Shown here in pieces: positions 62,627 to 64,000 of a stretch of DNA of 64,000 nt (its first letter is position 1; every line of letters begins with the position of its first letter). Both the position numbers and the translations under genes were made by a program. Origin of the DNA: Bradyrhizobium barranii subsp. apii (GTDB lineage Bacteria > Pseudomonadota > Alphaproteobacteria > Rhizobiales > Xanthobacteraceae); contig NZ_CP096255.1 of assembly GCF_011516635.5 (NCBI RefSeq), forward strand, positions 1,116,001 through 1,180,000. The letters run 5' to 3'. The notes beneath the pieces were generated by a model. It saw only the letters and a program-made list of their open reading frames with translations. It made no database searches and was not told where the DNA came from.

Positions 62627-64000
62627 ATGACGATGAGGCCGGATCCCACCTTTCACGCATCGCCCAAGCTGGCGATGGAAGCACCTGCAGAGAACTTTGC
62701 CTACACGCTGCTGCTCAGTCCGGATTTCTCAAAGCCGGATGCTCTCGCGGTCATCGACGTCAAGCCGGGATCGCCGACCTACAGCCAAATCGTCCACACG
62801 GTGACGATGCCCAACAAGGGCGATGAGTTTCATCACTTCGGCTGGAACGCCTGCTCCTCCGCCTTGTCGCCGCTCGCCGGACATGCCTTCATCGAGCGGC
62901 GCTATCTCATCATCCCCGGGATACGCTCGTCGCGGATCTACATCATCGATACCAAGCCCGATCCGACCAAAGCCAAAATCCATAAGATCATCGAGCCCGA
63001 GGAAATCTTCAAAAAGACCGGCTACTCGCGGCCGCATACCATCCATTGCGGGCCGGACGGCGTCTATGTGAGCACGCTGGGCGGCGGCGGCAAGGACGGC
63101 ACCAACGGGCCTCCAGGCGTCTTCATCATGGATTGCGAGACGTTCGAGGTCCTTGGACGATGGGAGATCGACCGCGGTCCGCAGACACTGCACTATGATT
63201 TCTGGTGGAACCTGCCGCGCGACTACATGGTGACGAGCGAATGGGCGTTGCCGCCGCAGTTCGAGAACGGGATCGTCGCGGAAGACCTGCTGGCGAACAA
63301 ATATGGCCATCGTCTCCACTTCTGGGATCTCCGCGCCCGTCGCAACGTGCAGACCATCGACCTCGGCGCCAATCATCAGATGGCGTTGGAGGTGCGGCCC
63401 GCGCACGATCCGGTTCGCGAATACGGCTTCGTTGGCGTTGTGGTCGACACCACCAACCTCGAAGCATCGATCTGGACCTGGTGGCGCGAAGGCGGAAAAT
63501 TCCACGCGGAGAAGACGGCGACGATTCCGCCCGAGCCCGCGCCAAAGGAGCAGCTCCCGCCGCTGCTGCAGGGATTTGGCGCCGTGCCGCCGCTGGTGAC
63601 CGACATCGACCTGTCGATGGATGACCGGTTTCTCTATGTCTCGTGCTGGGGCACGGGTGAAATGCGCCAGTACGACGTGAGCGATCCGCGAAAGCCGAAG
63701 CTTGCGGGCTCGGTTCACATCGGCGGCATCGCGCGCCGCACCCCCCATCCGAACGGCAAGGCATTTGCGGCCGGTCCGCAGATGGTCGAGATCAGCCGCG
63801 ACGGCAAGCGCGTGTACTGGACCAATTCGCTGTATTCCACCTGGGATGACCAATTTTATCCCGATGGAGTTCCGGGCGTGGAAGTCATGGCCAATGCAGG
63901 TCGCGACGGCGGCCTCGAGCTCGCCAAGGACTATTTCGTGAGCTTCCCCGACGGATATCGTGCGCACCAGATCAGGCTGGAGGGCGGCGATTGTTCGACG
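62627..64000 (+). CDS. selenium-binding protein 56/methanethiol oxidase (MtoX), 3' end cut by the window
   Basis: The frame starts at ATG 62627, seven bases after AGGGAGG, and stays open for 458 codons to the end of the window. The beta-propeller family is recognisable from LAVIDVKPGSPTYSQIVHT, the block GDEFHHFGWNACSS, ERRYLIIPGIRSSRIYIIDTKPDP, KKTGYSRPHTIHCGPDGVYVSTLG, and the late blocks DIDLSMDDRFLYVSCWGTGEMRQYDVSDP and the metal-binding-type HPNGKAF. Bacterial MtoX oxidises methanethiol with a metal (copper) centre in the periplasm; here I see no signal peptide in the first residues, so the location is uncertain. Only the last few residues are likely missing. Confidence 0.85.
   Translation, partial: MTMRPDPTFHASPKLAMEAPAENFAYTLLLSPDFSKPDALAVIDVKPGSPTYSQIVHTVTMPNKGDEFHHFGWNACSSALSPLAGHAFIERRYLIIPGIRSSRIYIIDTKPDPTKAKIHKIIEPEEIFKKTGYSRPHTIHCGPDGVYVSTLGGGGKDGTNGPPGVFIMDCETFEVLGRWEIDRGPQTLHYDFWWNLPRDYMVTSEWALPPQFENGIVAEDLLANKYGHRLHFWDLRARRNVQTIDLGANHQMALEVRPAHDPVREYGFVGVVVDTTNLEASIWTWWREGGKFHAEKTATIPPEPAPKEQLPPLLQGFGAVPPLVTDIDLSMDDRFLYVSCWGTGEMRQYDVSDPRKPKLAGSVHIGGIARRTPHPNGKAFAAGPQMVEISRDGKRVYWTNSLYSTWDDQFYPDGVPGVEVMANAGRDGGLELAKDYFVSFPDGYRAHQIRLEGGDCST

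Overview
The window looks like part of the chromosome of a high-GC alphaproteobacterium, most likely Bradyrhizobium or a close relative. The reasons are gene content and codon use: a very large NAD-dependent glutamate dehydrogenase, many short Bradyrhizobium-type hypothetical proteins, paired FAD/DHDPS-family catabolic genes, and IS630 and IS1380 elements. This assignment is an inference; no rRNA or tRNA gene is present to confirm it.

Region 1 (1 to about 10.3 kb) is the end of a mobilizable or conjugative element. It carries a MobC-like accessory protein and a relaxase (6953-8739) next to a repeat-rich non-coding stretch that is a good oriT candidate. A divergent cluster holds a VirD4/TraG coupling protein, split by a one-base shift in a six-base homopolymer, followed by a membrane-anchored J-domain protein and a small coupled ORF. 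Other genes here are an ankyrin protein coupled to an unknown gene, an HNH endonuclease, a stand-alone trypsin-like protease, a TerY-C-like zinc-ribbon protein and an IS1380-family transposase. No VirB-type secretion genes and no integrase are visible, so the element either continues to the left or depends on a helper.

Region 2 (10.6-25.2 kb) is ordinary chromosome: an alpha/beta hydrolase, CBS and YbaK-like proteins, the 1604-aa NAD-glutamate dehydrogenase, a Wzc-like polysaccharide co-polymerase with a degenerate kinase half, a Tat-exported PLP enzyme, an M48 protease and a lipoprotein. Region 3 (25.3-38.2 kb) contains a broken MFS gene, LysR and LLM-oxidoreductase genes divergent from a two-component styrene/indole monooxygenase (StyA/StyB type), an AraC regulator, a lipoprotein hydrolase, an Rrf2-methyltransferase pair with a clear palindromic operator, YgiQ and an EamA exporter.

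Region 4 (38.2-47.5 kb) has a GntR / FAD-linked hydroxyacid dehydrogenase / DHDPS-family aldolase cluster around a shared operator. It is followed by an iron-uptake operon (TonB receptor, Fe3+ binding protein, PepSY reductase) whose last gene is fused in frame to a multidomain rhodanese. Region 5 (47.5-64 kb) holds serA, a patatin phospholipase, a GntP permease gene cut cleanly by an IS630 element with TA duplication, a tannase/feruloyl esterase, an EmrAB-TetR efflux locus, MarR plus enoyl-CoA hydratase, a chemoreceptor, a second DHDPS-family enzyme and a 3'-truncated SBP56/methanethiol oxidase gene that runs off the window.

The most notable items are the relaxase/coupling-protein/J-domain set with its oriT candidate, the PepSY-rhodanese fusion, the protease and HNH cargo, three independent in-frame minisatellites, and several well-formed operators. 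I found no CRISPR array, no tRNA and no rRNA, and nothing that I can prove to be an undescribed system.
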